From contig CAJTEN010000018.1 of NCBI GenBank assembly GCA_910575245.1, positions 1 to 64,000 on the forward strand: a stretch of 64,000 nt of DNA, in the 5' to 3' direction. Source of the DNA: Clostridia bacterium. Lineage in GTDB: Bacteria; Bacillota; Clostridia; Lachnospirales; Lachnospiraceae. The notes beneath the pieces were generated by a model. The model saw nothing but the letters and a program-made list of their open reading frames with translations, was not told the DNA's origin and ran no database searches. Positions within the stretch are counted from its first letter, which is position 1, and each line of letters starts with the position of its first letter. Made by a program: the position numbers and the translations under genes. This document shows positions 36,181 to 44,539 of this stretch, in pieces.

Positions 36181-36260
36181 TCTATATCTACATCCTCCGT
36201 ATCTAAAAGATCATCTTCGCTGATTCCTAAATTGCTCATTACAGAATCAAATGAAATTGT
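36177..36260 (-). pseudogene. Antitoxin remnant upstream of the broken RelE
   Basis: The last ~29 residues (KTISFDSVMSNLGISEDDL and an acidic end) read like the C-terminal toxin-binding tail of the cognate antitoxin, and its TGA overlaps the toxin ATG as in intact relBE-type pairs. The DNA-binding N-terminal part is absent. An ATG at 36239 could express a 20-residue peptide at most. Confidence 0.6.
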
Positions 36261-36488
36261 TTTATTGTATAATATATTGTTCTTTGCTGGTTTTCTCCAC
36301 CAGGGTCTGCAGTACCGGGTATATGGAACTGTCCTGCTGGCTCTGCAATAAACTCAGTTGTCGGAATGTGACAGAAGTGATCAATCTTTTTCAGCATTAA
36401 CGTCATTGTAAATTTTGCTTTCATATGGCAGATCCCGTCAGTGTTTTGCATATACATTTACGGCCATGCTGGCAAAATTTTCAATAAA
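36261..36488. other. Intergenic stretch, no supported gene
   Basis: A leftward open frame (36239-36457) has a start and some protein-like composition but no ribosome site and no family I recognise. Nothing else is evident. It separates the broken toxin-antitoxin pair from the sialic-acid promoter. Confidence 0.4.
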
Positions 36489-36547
36489 ATGAAAAAAATA
36501 TTTTTTTAAATAAATATATTGAAAAAAATATTTTATTCGGATATAAT
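36483..36547 (+). promoter_or_regulatory. Promoter and double operator of the sialic-acid operon
   Basis: TTGAAA (36519-36524), a 17-base spacer and TATAAT (36542-36547) form a near-consensus promoter about 97 bases before the binding-protein gene. The 15-base sequence TGAAAAAAATATTTT occurs at 36490-36504 and again at 36520-36534, exactly 30 bases (about three helical turns) apart, and the second copy overlaps the -35. Outer arms AATAAAAT/ATTTTATT flank both. This fits two operator sites for a repressor on one DNA face, probably the RpiR-type protein encoded at the end of the operon. Confidence 0.75.
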
Positions 36548-36644
36548 GTATTTACCGAACGTGAGGTGGATATAGTAATCAGGAGTTGGAAGACAGTGAC
36601 AGGGAAGAGAACGGAACTGTTACGGAAAACAAAGGAGAATGAGT

Positions 36645-38258
36645 ATGAAGAAGTTGGAATGTATTGCATTAACCGGTGCGTTGGTGATGGGACTTCTTGC
36701 GGGATGCGGAAGTCAACCGTCAAATACCGAAAGCAACAGCTCAGGAACAGCTGCTGTCGAAGATACAGAGACTGTGGCCGTAGAGCAGGAAGAGCAAGAG
36801 ACAGAGTCTGCAGAGGCGCCGACCATTTATTTTGAAGGTTTTATGCCGTGGATCGGAAGTGCAGGAAAAGTTGCGTCTACGGACGAAGCCCTGGAGAAGG
36901 TTCAGAATTATGTGATCGAGCAGTGCGGCGTAAAACCGGTTCCGGTATTATTGCCGAGCGGATCGGAGCAGGAGAAATTAAATCTGCTGATATCGGATCC
37001 GAGTGAGCAGTTGGATATTATTATGATGAATCCCACATGGGAAAGCTGGGGCAGGCTGGCGGAGAACGGACAGATCGTCCCGCTTAATGATCTGTTGGAC
37101 GAATATGGACAGGATATTAAGGAAGCTTTCAGCGGTGATCTGGAATGGCTTTTGGATCCGATGACGGATGAAGACGGAAACATATGGGCGCTGCCCCGTG
37201 CATTGGAGACAACTTCCAGTCCCACTTATATCAGAAAGGATTGGCTGGATCAAACCGGTCTGGATATGCCTGAGACCTTTGACGAACTTGAAGAGGTACT
37301 CGCAGCATTTAAAGAAGCTGATTTTGCGGGAAATGGACAGACAATACCTCTTTTGGTGGTAAATGAAGGCGGATTTAATTACGGTATCACAAGTGGATTT
37401 ACAAAATACGGATATGGATATTGGATGGATGAGCAGGACAGCCTGATCAAACCTGCTGTATTGCAGCCAGGATTTGAGGAGTGCCTGGAAAGAGTTAATA
37501 CCTGGTATGAAGAAGGATACATGCATCCGGATTCATTTACTCTGGCGTGGTCGGATTTTGAAGATTTGTTTATGGCTGACCGTGTTGGTGTAATCATCGG
37601 ATCTTACGGGGTAACGGCAAATAATCTGGCGAATCTGCAGGCATTGGATCCGGAAGCGGAATATGTTTATGCGGATGGTATTCAGGGACCGCAGGGATTT
37701 ATGGAGACACGGGAGAAAGCTTCGAACAGCGGTATGATGATTACTGCTAAATCCCAGAATCCGGAAGCATGTATGAAATTACTTAACTGGGTTGTTGCCG
37801 ATTCTTCCAACTTCCTTACTATGATGTATGGGATAGAAGGCGAAGGCTGGAGATGGCAGGATAAGGAAAAGGGGTTGTACGTCATTCTGGACACAGAATC
37901 ATATGGCGGTGAGCTGTATATCTATCCGAACAACTATAATCTGCGGCAGATCGGACAAGTAGATGAGGAGAGCGGTGAGCTTAGGGCAGATTCCAAGTTC
38001 ATGATGGAAGATCAGTACCGTTATGATACGACAAAAGAATCTTTTGATAAGGCTGTGTTCTGGAATGCGGCAGCGATTGATGCCATTAATCCGAATGTAA
38101 GTGATGTGGATAAGATGATCAGTGAAAACGTTATCAAGTTCATAACAGGACAAAGGGATCTGGCAGAATGGAATACGTTCGTAAATGATGATTTGCAGAA
38201 AGCAGGCATTGATGCCTATATGGAAGCCTATACCACTTTTTATAATGAAAATAAATAA
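36645..38258 (+). CDS. ABC transporter solute-binding lipoprotein (sialic acid/sialoglycan operon)
   Basis: A 537-residue lipoprotein; the signal peptide ends LLAGC with C21 as lipid anchor, followed by a Ser/Thr/Glu linker. The rest is a large type-I binding protein of the LipO/YtcQ group that works with LplB/YtcP permeases. AGGAG lies 7 bases before the ATG at 36645, which is better placed than the ATG at 36639. First gene of the operon. Its ligand is inferred from the downstream enzymes: sialic acid or a sialylated oligosaccharide. No ATPase gene is present, so a shared MsmX-like ATPase must energise uptake. Confidence 0.9.
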   Translation: MKKLECIALTGALVMGLLAGCGSQPSNTESNSSGTAAVEDTETVAVEQEEQETESAEAPTIYFEGFMPWIGSAGKVASTDEALEKVQNYVIEQCGVKPVPVLLPSGSEQEKLNLLISDPSEQLDIIMMNPTWESWGRLAENGQIVPLNDLLDEYGQDIKEAFSGDLEWLLDPMTDEDGNIWALPRALETTSSPTYIRKDWLDQTGLDMPETFDELEEVLAAFKEADFAGNGQTIPLLVVNEGGFNYGITSGFTKYGYGYWMDEQDSLIKPAVLQPGFEECLERVNTWYEEGYMHPDSFTLAWSDFEDLFMADRVGVIIGSYGVTANNLANLQALDPEAEYVYADGIQGPQGFMETREKASNSGMMITAKSQNPEACMKLLNWVVADSSNFLTMMYGIEGEGWRWQDKEKGLYVILDTESYGGELYIYPNNYNLRQIGQVDEESGELRADSKFMMEDQYRYDTTKESFDKAVFWNAAAIDAINPNVSDVDKMISENVIKFITGQRDLAEWNTFVNDDLQKAGIDAYMEAYTTFYNENK

Positions 38259-38270
38259 AAATATGATGAG

Positions 38271-38299
38271 CAGGCGGGCGGGATCTTACTGCCCGCTTG
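38271..38299 (+). terminator. Intercistronic hairpin after the binding-protein gene
   Basis: CAGGCGGGC pairs with GCCCGCTTG (one G-T) around an 11-base loop. No T-tract follows, so it is likely a partial attenuator or mRNA stabiliser giving more binding protein than permease, rather than a full terminator. Confidence 0.5.
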
Positions 38300-38322
38300 T
38301 TGTATGAAAAGGAGGAGAACGC

Positions 38323-39264
38323 TTGCGTGGAGAAAATATTCAAAAAGATATAAGCAGCAAATATGGTATTTTTTTGCGAAAATATGGTTTTTTTTATTTG
38401 CTGATTCTGCCGGGGCTTATTTATCTTATAGTTTTTAAATATCTGCCTCTTGCAGGGTTGACGATTGCTTTTAAGCAGTATCAGCCGGGAATGGGATTCC
38501 AAGGGATATTCACCAGTCAATGGGTGGGATTGAAGCATTTCAGGAAGTTCATGGGATCGTATTATTTCGGGGAGATTATGCGCAATACGTTGATGATCAG
38601 TTTTGCAAAGCTGTTACTCGGATTTCCCTTCCCTATACTGATTGCCATTATGTTGAATGATCTGAAAAATAAATACTTTAAAAAATTTGCGCAAACGGTC
38701 AGTTATATGCCGAATTTTATGTCATGGGTAGTTGTAAGTGGAATTATTGTGGCCATTTTTTCTACAGATGGCGCCGCAAACAATGTATTGAATTCTATCG
38801 GATGCCCTCCAGTGTCCTTTTTAAGTCAATCCAGTAGTTTCTTGAAAATAATAATTATATCCGATGTATGGAAGTATGCAGGATGGGACAGCATTATCTA
38901 TTCGGCGGCGATTATGTCCATCGACCCCACATTATATGAGGCGGCTTCCATGGATGGCGCCGGAAAACTGAGGCAGATCTGGCATGTTACGCTGCCGGGG
39001 ATTTCCAGCGTGATAGCGATTACGTTGATCCTGAGGATGGGAGGAATTTTGGAAGCAGGTTTTGAACAGATCCTGATGCTTTATTCTCCGGCTGTCTATG
39101 ATGTGGCGGACATCATTGACACATACGTATACCGGGAAGGGCTTCAAATGGCCAATTATTCCTTTTCAACTGCAGTGAGTCTGTTTAAATCCGTTCTGGC
39201 AGCGATCATGGTTCTGATTACGAATTTTCTGAGCAAAAAAGTGAGTGGAGAGGGACTATGGTAG
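38323..39264 (+). CDS. LplB-type ABC sugar permease
   Basis: A 313-residue protein with six membrane helices and the EAA loop YEAASMDGAGKLRQIWHVTLPG that contacts the ATPase. N-terminal FYLLILPGLIYLIVFKYLPL is typical of LplB/UgpA permeases of complex saccharide importers. The start is a TTG at 38323, fixed by AAAGGAGGAG 6 bases upstream; the first ATG in frame is much too far inside. Pairs with the next permease. Confidence 0.92.
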   Translation: MRGENIQKDISSKYGIFLRKYGFFYLLILPGLIYLIVFKYLPLAGLTIAFKQYQPGMGFQGIFTSQWVGLKHFRKFMGSYYFGEIMRNTLMISFAKLLLGFPFPILIAIMLNDLKNKYFKKFAQTVSYMPNFMSWVVVSGIIVAIFSTDGAANNVLNSIGCPPVSFLSQSSSFLKIIIISDVWKYAGWDSIIYSAAIMSIDPTLYEAASMDGAGKLRQIWHVTLPGISSVIAITLILRMGGILEAGFEQILMLYSPAVYDVADIIDTYVYREGLQMANYSFSTAVSLFKSVLAAIMVLITNFLSKKVSGEGLW

Positions 39265-39296
39265 AGCAAATTCTTTGAAAGGAGTGTAGCTGATAA

Positions 39297-40172
39297 ATGA
39301 AATTGTCATTAGGAGACAGGGTAGTGAGTATTGCAATCATAATTATTATGGCATTATTGTCTGCTGCTTTTTTATTACCGTTTCTGTTGGTAGTCGGGTC
39401 TTCTCTGCTGACACCTGGAGAGTATGCAGCCAGAGGAATGGCTTTTCTTCCGCGGCATCCTACTCTGGATACTTATAAGATTTTACTGGTTGGCAGAGAA
39501 ATATGGATTGCATATGGCGTATCGGCTCTCAGAACTTTATTGGGAACGGTTATGAATATTGTTGTGAGTGCCATGCTGGCGTACGGGATTTCCAAGAAGG
39601 ATCTTCCGGGAAGAAACATTTTCATAACATTATTGTTTATTACGATGATATTTAACGGTGGCCTGATACCAAACTATATTATAGTGTCTAACTTAAAACT
39701 CACGGATACAATTTGGTGTATGTTGCTGCCTAATCTGGTCAATGTATGGAATGTTTTTGTTTTGCGGAATTTTTTTAATACGATTCCCGAGGAACTGAAA
39801 GAGGCGGCGACAATCGACGGGGCATCACAGGGACGAATCTTTAGAATGATTGTGCTTCCTCTATCGAAACCGGCACTGGCAACGATCAGTATTTATTATG
39901 CAGTAGCGCATTGGAACAGTTGGTTTGACGCGGCAATCTATCTGAATAAGAGGACAGAGTTGTGGCCGTTACAGTTAATTGTCAGGAAGTATGTGCAGAG
40001 CGCGGATGTTTATTCTCTGCAGAGCGCATTAGTGGGAGGAGCGCAACGGCCGCCCGGAATGTCTGTGAAGTGTGCGGTTATTGTGCTGGTTTCGCTGCCA
40101 ATGCTGCTGATCTATCCGTTTCTGCAGAAGTATTTTGTCAAAGGTGTGATCATGGGATCGGTGAAAGGATAA
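39297..40172 (+). CDS. YtcP-type ABC sugar permease
   Basis: A 291-residue, six-helix partner permease with the EAA loop KEAATIDGASQGRIFRMIVLPLSKP and the C-terminal ending VKGVIMGSVKG common to the YtcP group. AAAGGAG lies upstream of the ATG. With 38323-39264 it forms the heterodimeric channel; together with the binding protein this is a CUT1-like importer of the kind used for oligosaccharides. Confidence 0.92.
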   Translation: MKLSLGDRVVSIAIIIIMALLSAAFLLPFLLVVGSSLLTPGEYAARGMAFLPRHPTLDTYKILLVGREIWIAYGVSALRTLLGTVMNIVVSAMLAYGISKKDLPGRNIFITLLFITMIFNGGLIPNYIIVSNLKLTDTIWCMLLPNLVNVWNVFVLRNFFNTIPEELKEAATIDGASQGRIFRMIVLPLSKPALATISIYYAVAHWNSWFDAAIYLNKRTELWPLQLIVRKYVQSADVYSLQSALVGGAQRPPGMSVKCAVIVLVSLPMLLIYPFLQKYFVKGVIMGSVKG

Positions 40173-40235
40173 AAATATGAAAAGAAAAACCGTTTTCATG
40201 AAAATTTGTGTCGGGGAAAACATGGAGGTGCAAGT

Positions 40236-41594
40236 ATGGACGGAAAATTATTTTATGCCGGTTACAGCGGTGTGAGAAGCTTCCGCATCCCGTCGCTTCT
40301 GTATACGAAGAGAGGAACGCTTATTGCGGCGGCAGATGCAAGACTGGAGGAAGGCTGTGACAACCCGAACCGGATTGATAAGGTAATCCGCAGAAGTTTC
40401 GATCAGGGAAGAAGCTGGGGAAGCATGATCGTGGCACTGGAGATGCAGGGTAGGGGCAGACAGGGATGTGCGGCGATCGATCCATGTATGCTGTATGACG
40501 GACAATCGGAGAGAATCTTCATGTTCTACTGTTATTCTCCTGCGGGAATCGGGCTGCAGAATGCCAATGCGGGAACGGGATATGACAGCCAGGGGAGAAA
40601 GCTTCTGTATGACCGGGAAGACAGAGTCTTCTGTTACGAAGCGCGGGATCTGCAGTGTAGTCATGGAAACAGTCAGCTCCACGCGGGCGGCAGCATAATG
40701 GGGGATCCGGACGGATCCATGACGGTAACGGGAGAGGACGGAAAGCGGAGTGATTATGTGGTAGGCAGAGACGGCCGTCTCATAAGGGGCGGCAGAGACT
40801 GCGGAAATATCCGTCTTTCCAACGGAGAACTGCGGGAATTTCCCACCTGTTATCTACAGTATATCTACAGCGATGACGAAGGGGCTACATGGTCGGCGCC
40901 GGCGGATGTGACTTTTCAGGTGAAAGAATCCTGGATGCGGTTTATCGGTCCCGGACCAGGGAGAGGCATTGTCAAAGCGAGAGGTATTGCAAAAGGAAGA
41001 TATGTGATTCCGGTCTATTACTCCAATCTCTATGGCCTGCTGTCTGCAGCAGTGGTCTACAGCGATGACCAGGGCGTTTCCTGGCATATGGGAGCATCGC
41101 CTAATGACGTAAGGTGCGGGGGCGGGAGCAGGCTTGATTTCTCCCGGGAGAACTCTTTGCAGGAGATGCAGGTGGTGGAACTGCAGTCGGGTGTGCTCCG
41201 GGCATTTATCAGAAATACCATGCCCGAGGAAGTGATCTGTTATGCGGACAGCGCGGACGGAGGAGAAACCTGGACTGTGCCGGAGCCTCTGATGTATTTC
41301 AGAAATCCTGTCTGCATGCTGAGTGCGGTCAATCTGCATAAAGACAACGACCAGATATTATTGTCGGGTCCCTGGCATAAGACAGAGCGGATCAACGGAA
41401 CCATCCTGCACAGTTATGACGGCGGTCTGACACTGTCGGACCGGTGTACGGTCACAGAAGGCGGTTTCGGCTATTCCTGTCTGGTACAGTTGGATGATGA
41501 TACGGTCGGACTACTGTATGAAGTAGATAACGGAACACCTGTGGTGGAAGAGATACGATACAGGGTTTTGTCGCTCAAGGAGGATTTTCATTAA
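40236..41594 (+). CDS. Sialidase (GH33-like), apparently cytoplasmic
   Basis: A 452-residue six-bladed beta-propeller sialidase that releases terminal sialic acid. Seen are the FRIP motif (Arg17 of the arginine triad, in SFRIPSLLYT), AAADARLEEG with the likely acid/base Asp region, four Asp-boxes (starting near residues 54, 212, 276 and 339), and FGYSCLVQL with the nucleophile Tyr413, then GLLYE. The start at 40236 has GGAGG upstream. There is no signal peptide, lectin domain or cell-wall anchor, unlike the secreted GH33 enzymes of mucin users. It sits directly behind the importer, so cleavage of imported glycans inside the cell is likely. Confidence 0.9.
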   Translation: MDGKLFYAGYSGVRSFRIPSLLYTKRGTLIAAADARLEEGCDNPNRIDKVIRRSFDQGRSWGSMIVALEMQGRGRQGCAAIDPCMLYDGQSERIFMFYCYSPAGIGLQNANAGTGYDSQGRKLLYDREDRVFCYEARDLQCSHGNSQLHAGGSIMGDPDGSMTVTGEDGKRSDYVVGRDGRLIRGGRDCGNIRLSNGELREFPTCYLQYIYSDDEGATWSAPADVTFQVKESWMRFIGPGPGRGIVKARGIAKGRYVIPVYYSNLYGLLSAAVVYSDDQGVSWHMGASPNDVRCGGGSRLDFSRENSLQEMQVVELQSGVLRAFIRNTMPEEVICYADSADGGETWTVPEPLMYFRNPVCMLSAVNLHKDNDQILLSGPWHKTERINGTILHSYDGGLTLSDRCTVTEGGFGYSCLVQLDDDTVGLLYEVDNGTPVVEEIRYRVLSLKEDFH

Positions 41595-41759
41595 ATGTAT
41601 ATCATCAGCAAATCAGAAGAAAGAAAAAGACGGGAAGAGGCAGTGCTCAGAACTTATCATTATTCTGACAATGCATCTGCCCAGGTGAAAGAATATGCGG
41701 AAGGGGCAGCGGAAGGAATCCGCAAGGCGTTGGAAGCAATGGGAAGGGAGAAACGGTAG
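41595..41759 (+). CDS. Small hypothetical protein in the sialic-acid operon (54 aa)
   Basis: A 54-residue frame that starts one base after the sialidase stop and ends three bases before the next start; AAGGAGG at 41578 serves it. The product is highly charged (MYIISKSEERKRREEA, later EGAAEGIRKALEAMG), predicted helical, soluble, without cysteines. Tight packing on both sides argues for a real gene. I know no family. It could be a partner or chaperone of the following FGE-fold protein. Confidence 0.65.
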   Translation: MYIISKSEERKRREEAVLRTYHYSDNASAQVKEYAEGAAEGIRKALEAMGREKR

Positions 41760-41762
41760 TCT

Positions 41763-42884
41763 ATGGAGAATTATAATGATCTGCGTCTGGCGATAGAAGC
41801 GCTCAGCGGAGGAAGCAACACGGTGATTGTGGATGATGTGGGGCTGCCGAGTATTATGGTGGCAATGCCTAAGATGTATTTGTCGGATCTGCTGGAAGGG
41901 GCGCCCAGGATACCGCATCCGGCCTGGATTGTGAATGGTGTGGAAAAGGATGTCATATATGTCAGCAAGTATATCAATATTGTCAGGGACGGCAGGGCAT
42001 ATTCCCTTCCGGCCCAGGATCCGAAGGTATATTTCAATTATGAGCAGGCGATCGACTTCTGCCTGAACAAAGGAGAAGGATGGCATCTTCTGACGAATGC
42101 CATGTGGGCGGCAATCTCTCTCTGGAGCAAGAAGAACGGAACCATTCCGGAGGGCAATACAAGCAACGGAGAGAATTATTATGCGCCGCATGAGAAAGGA
42201 GTTCCCTCTTCACGCTATCTTGATCTGGTTAACCGCACCGCTACAGGGACAGGCCCTGCGACATGGTTTCACAATCATAATGTTTCGGGAATTGCGGACA
42301 TGACAGGAAATGTATGGGAGTGGGTGGGCGGCCTCCGTCTGCTCAATGGAGAGGTACAGGTGATCCGGGACGGGACAGCAGCAGCCTTTGACAGAGATAT
42401 GCACAGGATTGACAGTCATTTATGGCATGCGATTACGGAGGAAGGAGAATATTCCGCGCATGGAGAGAAAAATACACTGAAGCTCTCTTCCGTATCACCG
42501 GGAGATAACCGGGAGGAAGATCATCTTCTGGGTGTGCCGCATTATGATATCGAGATCGGGCACTATGGATTTGCGGACAGGAACAGCACCGGTAATTTCG
42601 GATATTATGACTGCCGGTTCAGTGAACTTCGCGCCGTGGAGGGAGTCAGGATTCCGATGTTGATGAAGGCGCTGGGGCTTTATCCGGAGAAGAATACGGA
42701 GAAGGACGGCATTTTCGTAGTACGTAATTACGGAGAGCGGATTGCAGTCAGAGGAGGAAAATTTGACAGCTTTGACAGAGCCGGACAGTTTGCACTTCAC
42801 TTCTATAATCCCAGATATTATCATGGCGGCAATGTGGTGGGGTTCCGCAGTGCCTATGTGAATTTAAGAGGAGACAGATTATGA
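41763..42884 (+). CDS. FGE-sulfatase/C-type-lectin-fold protein (SUMF1-like) in the sialic-acid operon
   Basis: A 373-residue protein with family hallmarks MTGNVWEWVGG (from residue 180) and the terminal RGGKFDSFDRAG...GFRSAYV block (about 329-370). The two cysteines that give formylglycine-generating enzymes their copper site are not present in this C-terminal block, so an oxidase role is doubtful; a ligand-binding or scaffolding role of the C-type-lectin fold is more likely. No signal peptide. It overlaps nanA by four bases, so it is firmly part of the operon. This gene is not a standard member of described nan clusters known to me. Confidence 0.75.
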   Translation: MENYNDLRLAIEALSGGSNTVIVDDVGLPSIMVAMPKMYLSDLLEGAPRIPHPAWIVNGVEKDVIYVSKYINIVRDGRAYSLPAQDPKVYFNYEQAIDFCLNKGEGWHLLTNAMWAAISLWSKKNGTIPEGNTSNGENYYAPHEKGVPSSRYLDLVNRTATGTGPATWFHNHNVSGIADMTGNVWEWVGGLRLLNGEVQVIRDGTAAAFDRDMHRIDSHLWHAITEEGEYSAHGEKNTLKLSSVSPGDNREEDHLLGVPHYDIEIGHYGFADRNSTGNFGYYDCRFSELRAVEGVRIPMLMKALGLYPEKNTEKDGIFVVRNYGERIAVRGGKFDSFDRAGQFALHFYNPRYYHGGNVVGFRSAYVNLRGDRL

Positions 42885-43807
42885 GTAAGAAAATGAAATA
42901 CGGCGGGATTATTCCTGCACTTTATGCCTGTTACGGAAGAGACGGTGAAGTCTCGGAGGAACGTACAAGATCCTTCATGAGGCATCTGCTGAAGAAGGGG
43001 ATAGACGGAATCTATGTGGGCGGATCATCCGGGGAATGTATTTACCAGAGTGTGGAAGAGAGAAAGAAGACGATACAGTGTGTGATGGAGGAAGCAGGAG
43101 GGCAGATTCCCGTTATTGTGCACGTGGCATGTAACAACACGAAAGACAGCCGCAGTCTGGCCGCGTATGCGCAGGAGGCAGGCGCAGATGCCATTGCGGC
43201 CATTCCGCCGATCTACTTTAAACTGCCGGAACATGCCGTTGCCGCGTACTGGAACAGTATCTCCGACGCGGCGCCGGATACGGATTTTATCATTTATAAT
43301 ATTCCGCAGCTGGCAGGGACAGCCCTGACACAGAGCCTTCTGCGCACCATGCTGCAGAACAAGAGGGTCATTGGCGTGAAGAACAGCAGTATGCCGGTTC
43401 AGGACATACAGGTGCAGAAAATGATTGGGGGAGATGATTTTATCGTATTCAACGGCGTGGATGAGCAGTTTATCTCCGGACGTGTCATTGGGGCAGACGG
43501 CGGGATCGGCGGAACATACGCAGTTATGCCGGAGTTGTTTCTGACAATGGATCGGCTGATACAGGACGGAGATCTCCGGACGGCGCTGAAGATACAGATG
43601 GATATCGACCATATTATAGATATGATGTGCGGATGCCATGGAAATCTGTATGCCGTAATGAAAGAAATATTGCGGCGAAGAGAAGATATGGATATCGGCG
43701 GCGTGCGGGAACCTTTGCCGCAGATTATTAAGCAGGATACAGAGATGATTGACCGCTGTGTGACGGCAATCGAAGAAGCACTTTCCAGATACTGTAGAGA
43801 AGATTAA
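42881..43807 (+). CDS. nanA: N-acetylneuraminate lyase (DapA superfamily)
   Basis: A 308-residue TIM-barrel aldolase that splits N-acetylneuraminate to ManNAc and pyruvate. The superfamily motif GSSGE (48-52), the catalytic Tyr139 in IIYNIPQLAG and the Schiff-base Lys167 in GVKNSS are all present. Its ATG overlaps the previous stop. The assignment as NanA rather than dihydrodipicolinate synthase rests on the neighbours NanE, NanK and YhcH and on the sialidase upstream. Confidence 0.92.
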   Translation: MSKKMKYGGIIPALYACYGRDGEVSEERTRSFMRHLLKKGIDGIYVGGSSGECIYQSVEERKKTIQCVMEEAGGQIPVIVHVACNNTKDSRSLAAYAQEAGADAIAAIPPIYFKLPEHAVAAYWNSISDAAPDTDFIIYNIPQLAGTALTQSLLRTMLQNKRVIGVKNSSMPVQDIQVQKMIGGDDFIVFNGVDEQFISGRVIGADGGIGGTYAVMPELFLTMDRLIQDGDLRTALKIQMDIDHIIDMMCGCHGNLYAVMKEILRRREDMDIGGVREPLPQIIKQDTEMIDRCVTAIEEALSRYCRED

Positions 43808-43842
43808 GCGTTTAAGAGAATGGCGGAATCATGGAGGTTAAT

Positions 43843-44532
43843 ATGAACCATATTTTACAACAGATTAAAGGCGGACTCATCGTATCATGCCAGGCGCTTG
43901 AAAATGAACCGCTGCACAGCTCATTTATCATGTCCAGAATGGCGGTTGCGGCTAAGGAGGGCGGAGCCGTGGGAATTCGGGCCAATTCCGCTGAAGATAT
44001 CCGGGAGATTAAGAAGAATGTGGATCTTCCGCTGATCGGAATCATCAAGGTACATCATTCGGATTCGGATGTGTTTATCACTCCCACCCGGAAAGAAGTT
44101 GACGAACTGGCGTCGGCTGGAGTAGAGATCATAGCCATGGATGCCACGGGCAGAAAGAGACCGGGCGGTGTTGGACTGGACGATTTCTTTCAGGAAATCC
44201 GGAAAGCGTATCCCAACCAGCTCTTTATGGCGGATTGTTCTACCGCAGAAGAAGGAATCCATGCGGGAGAGATCGGATTTGATATCATCGGTACCACTCT
44301 GGCAGGGTATACACCCTATACTGAGCACATTCATTTGCCTGACTTCGGGATGATCGAGAGACTTCGGGAGAAGACCGACAAGCTGATCATTGCGGAAGGC
44401 GGCATATGGAGCGGTGCGGACCTGCGGCGGACATTTGAGTGCGGCGCTTACTCGGCAGTGATCGGTACAGCGATTACCAGACCACAGCTGATAACAAAAT
44501 ATTATGTAAAAAGTATAGAAAATTTAGGATGA
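43843..44532 (+). CDS. nanE: N-acetylmannosamine-6-phosphate 2-epimerase
   Basis: A 229-residue TIM-barrel enzyme that converts ManNAc-6-P to GlcNAc-6-P. Family features are IKGGLIVSCQALENEPLHSS at the start, GAVGIRANS, LPLIGIIKV with the catalytic lysine, IIAMDATGRKRP and the phosphate loop AEGGIWSG. GGAGG lies 5 bases before the ATG at 43843; the ATG at 43831 overlaps that site and is unlikely. Confidence 0.95.
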   Translation: MNHILQQIKGGLIVSCQALENEPLHSSFIMSRMAVAAKEGGAVGIRANSAEDIREIKKNVDLPLIGIIKVHHSDSDVFITPTRKEVDELASAGVEIIAMDATGRKRPGGVGLDDFFQEIRKAYPNQLFMADCSTAEEGIHAGEIGFDIIGTTLAGYTPYTEHIHLPDFGMIERLREKTDKLIIAEGGIWSGADLRRTFECGAYSAVIGTAITRPQLITKYYVKSIENLG

Positions 44533-44539
44533 TTATATT

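Noticed and set aside
41763..42884. Possible diversity-generating-retroelement target, since variable proteins of such systems share the C-type-lectin/FGE fold
   Set aside because: No reverse transcriptase, template repeat or accessory gene is visible in the window, and the protein lies inside a metabolic operon.
42881..43807. Dihydrodipicolinate synthase (DapA) for lysine synthesis
   Set aside because: The motifs are shared, but the surrounding sialidase, nanE, yhcH and nanK genes point to N-acetylneuraminate lyase.
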